Shown here in pieces: positions 62,491 through 64,000 of a stretch of 64,000 bases of DNA. Within the stretch, counting starts at the first letter, position 1. Each line of letters starts with the position of its first letter. Source of the DNA: Winogradskyella ouciana (lineage in GTDB: Bacteria; Bacteroidota; Bacteroidia; Flavobacteriales; Flavobacteriaceae); NCBI RefSeq assembly GCF_009709615.1, contig NZ_WJYA01000002.1, positions 372,001 through 436,000 of the forward strand, read 5' to 3'. Position numbers and translations under genes: made by a program. A model generated the notes under the pieces. It was given only the letters and a program-made list of their open reading frames with translations, did no database searches and was not told where the DNA came from.

Positions 62491-62793
62491 TTGTCAAACG
62501 AATCTACATTATAGGTAGAGTATTTAGTCTCACAACTTAGTGATATACCAGATATAACAATAAAGAAAATGTTTGATGGCAATGGTATTTTCTGCAATGG
62601 AAAAATGTTTGGGATGGTGGATTCTAAAGGGTAATGCTATTTAAAAGGCAATAATACATTATTAGAAGAATTTGCCAACAAAGGGGCAATAAAACATTCT
62701 AAGATGCTTTATACCTTCATTCCGATAGAGGTTTTAAATGATGCTAAAACACTAAAAATTTGGGCTGAGAAATCAATATCCCAAACTATATAA
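62491..62793 (+). pseudogene. decayed TfoX N-terminal-domain gene
   Basis: In one plus-strand frame the sequence reads EYLVSQLSDIPDITIKKMF, NGIFCNGKMFGMVDSKG, a TAA at 62632-62634, then CYLKGNNTLLEEFANKG and a final segment ending KTLKIWAEKSISQTI with a TAA at 62791-62793. The segments correspond in order to a TfoX/Sxy N-terminal domain (RKMFGGYGIF, GKMFALV, LYLK, and the closing LxxWAxxA helix). A further in-frame TAG at 62512-62514 and the lack of an ATG show it is not functional. The end abuts the sulfotransferase gene on the other strand. Confidence 0.75.
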
Positions 62794-62803
62794 TTTACGA
62801 AGT

Positions 62804-63613
62804 TTAGCTTGCCATCTTTGGGTTTCTGCTATTTATGAGCCTCTTAGTTAAGCGCTTGTATTTTTCATCAATCATATCATTTTTGTAAATGAATTTCTTT
62901 TTCAAATTTGCGCGCTTCCAACTGTCTTTTGTCGTTGCATTTTCTTCAATCAGTGATTCAACCAAGGGAAGGCTTTCTTTTAGATCCTTTAAACGAATAT
63001 AAGTGATATTCTCTAACAGTGCTGTTTTTTCCGTAAAATCGAAGTAAAACTTAACTAGCTTATCAATAATTTCTTGATTTTTTTTGCTGTGAACGCCAAT
63101 TTCAAAATCCCGCAGGTTTACGCCCACTTTTTGTTTCCAAAAATGCTCAAGGGGAATATCGAAATGAAACTTTAGCATATTAGGTTTATTCCAATAATTA
63201 ATTACTGAAGTCACCCAAGAGGAAGGAGATCGTAAGACACAGATATAGTCTAGGTCTTTGGCAATTTTATGATTTACCAGTTCTTCGACATAAGCGCTCC
63301 ATGATCCTGAACATTCTAATTTTAGGTTTAAGTAATTTAATCGCTTGGTGAAATACGTATCGAAATCCTCATCTAACGATTTATAAGTTGTATAGTGGAT
63401 GGGTTCATGTTTCGCAATGTTTGAGCTAAAGCAACTCGACAGATAAGTGGTACCCGTTTTATAAGGTGAAATGCAATACACCGTTTTTTGGTTGGCCTTT
63501 GCATGATTATGTAGCTTCATCTTAGATAAAATAAACCTGCTTTGCATTTCTCTTATAAATTTGCCGAGACGGGTTTTGAGCAAATAGAATTTAATTTTGT
63601 CAGAAGTTGTCAT
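62804..63613 (-). CDS. sulfotransferase family protein
   Basis: 269 residues. The 5'-phosphosulfate loop SPYKTGTTYL (49-58) and 3'-phosphate-binding RSPSSWVTS (Arg128, Ser136) are the PAPS-binding motifs of sulfotransferases, in a Rossmann-like setting. The N-terminal basic 40 residues may associate with the membrane; no cleavable signal. A carbohydrate or lipid acceptor is likely but cannot be named; marine flavobacteria have many such genes. Stands alone between a pseudogene and a long intergenic region. Confidence 0.8.
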   Translation of the reverse strand: MTTSDKIKFYLLKTRLGKFIREMQSRFILSKMKLHNHAKANQKTVYCISPYKTGTTYLSSCFSSNIAKHEPIHYTTYKSLDEDFDTYFTKRLNYLNLKLECSGSWSAYVEELVNHKIAKDLDYICVLRSPSSWVTSVINYWNKPNMLKFHFDIPLEHFWKQKVGVNLRDFEIGVHSKKNQEIIDKLVKFYFDFTEKTALLENITYIRLKDLKESLPLVESLIEENATTKDSWKRANLKKKFIYKNDMIDEKYKRLTKRLINSRNPKMAS

Positions 63614-63930
63614 ATCTTCACGTTGTTTAAATCAACGCCAAATAACAACACAAATTAGAGTAAGGTTTGTATTGAATTATTAATTTGCACAACCAATCAA
63701 GGTAAAAGGTTGTACTAACGGCATTAATTGTTAATAGGGATTCCTATTTAACTAAAAAATGCCTATATGACCTCATTTTATCGACTAAAGTAGGTCTATA
63801 CTTGATATAAGGTTAAAATTTTAACATATTTAATCATTATCTTTGTAGGCTTTATCCTACACATAGTGCGCTTAAATAGAGCTAATTGAAGAATCTAACG
63901 TTATTAATTTGTATAAATTTTAAGTAATCA
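63614..63930. other. 317-bp intergenic region
   Basis: AT-rich sequence without a supported gene. TATCTTTG at 63838-63845 could be the -7 box for the gene at 63931, but no TTTG at the right distance is seen. Nothing else is recognised. Confidence 0.5.
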
Positions 63931-64000
63931 ATGAAACATATAAATAAATACCACGCCTTGTTTTTTCTGTTTATTCTTGTCGGTTATTATGCCCAAGGAC
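63931..64000 (+). CDS. secreted protein, N-terminal fragment only
   Basis: Starts at ATG 63931 and runs off the window after 23 codons. The translated part, MKHINKYHALFFLFILVGYYAQ plus Gly, is a signal peptide. The 317-bp leader would suit a separately regulated surface or secreted protein. Nothing more can be said about its function. Confidence 0.6.
   Translation, partial: MKHINKYHALFFLFILVGYYAQG

Noticed and set aside
62385..62597. 70-codon minus-strand frame in the AgcS-sulfotransferase gap
   Set aside because: Overlaps the TfoX-like remnant on the plus strand, which explains the region better.

Overview
The window looks like a chromosome segment of a marine-type member of Flavobacteriaceae (Bacteroidota), of the Winogradskyella/Lacinutrix/Psychroserpens kind. 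The evidence is low GC, flavobacterial-type families throughout (DUF6090, DUF3667, DUF4834, YfhO, BatA-domain proteins, an M61 lipoprotein, a TonB-dependent receptor), promoters of the TTTG/TAnnTTTG type, and no clear Shine-Dalgarno sequences. I see no rRNA, tRNA, CRISPR array or insertion sequence.

Region 1 (1-6.4 kb) is accessory DNA. It is a one-directional (minus strand) string of unrelated single genes: a polysaccharide deacetylase, an AAA+ ATPase, a peptidyl-hydroxyglycine-lyase-like propeller, three DUF6090 paralogues and a TonB-domain protein. Five are separated by repeats built like integron attC sites. Each complete site reads, in gene orientation, R''-3 nt-L''-variable centre-L'-6 nt-R'. 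L boxes match within a site, while R boxes match across a cassette, which is what site-specific cassette insertion would leave. No integrase lies in the window. One DUF6090 copy has lost its start codon and carries a frameshift. This is the best candidate for an undescribed system.

Region 2 (6.5-24.2 kb) is mostly housekeeping: a DUF2400 protein, an S10 peptidase, an M61 peptidase, a GT2, a four-gene operon (BatA-like protein, catalytically dead dihydroorotase homologue, small membrane protein, esterase), an MBL hydrolase, a conserved protein of unknown function with a textbook promoter, Bcp, an endonuclease III lacking cluster cysteines, an ECF sigma factor followed by a 47-residue protein, and UvrA.

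Region 3 (24.2-37.9 kb) holds a TapB-like protein, a DUF3667 protein, two related secreted proteins each behind a sigma-54-like promoter, a YitT/HD pair, a surface-polysaccharide set (flippase, GT4, YfhO), DUF4834, an outer-membrane protein and a GNAT protein.

Region 4 (38-55 kb) has an alpha-oxoamine synthase next to a cysteine-synthase homologue (possible capnine/sulfonolipid pair), oligopeptidase B, YbaB, a Trp-tailed lipoprotein, two GT2s, threonine aldolase with a metzincin protease, prfB with its programmed frameshift, ArsC and an outer-membrane beta-barrel receptor.

Region 5 (55-64 kb) holds an alcohol dehydrogenase, a HAD phosphatase, a compact operon AgcS - DUF4212 - sodium:solute symporter - acetyl-CoA synthetase, a decayed TfoX-domain gene, a sulfotransferase and the start of a secreted protein cut by the window edge. 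Several families of short inverted repeats are scattered between genes.
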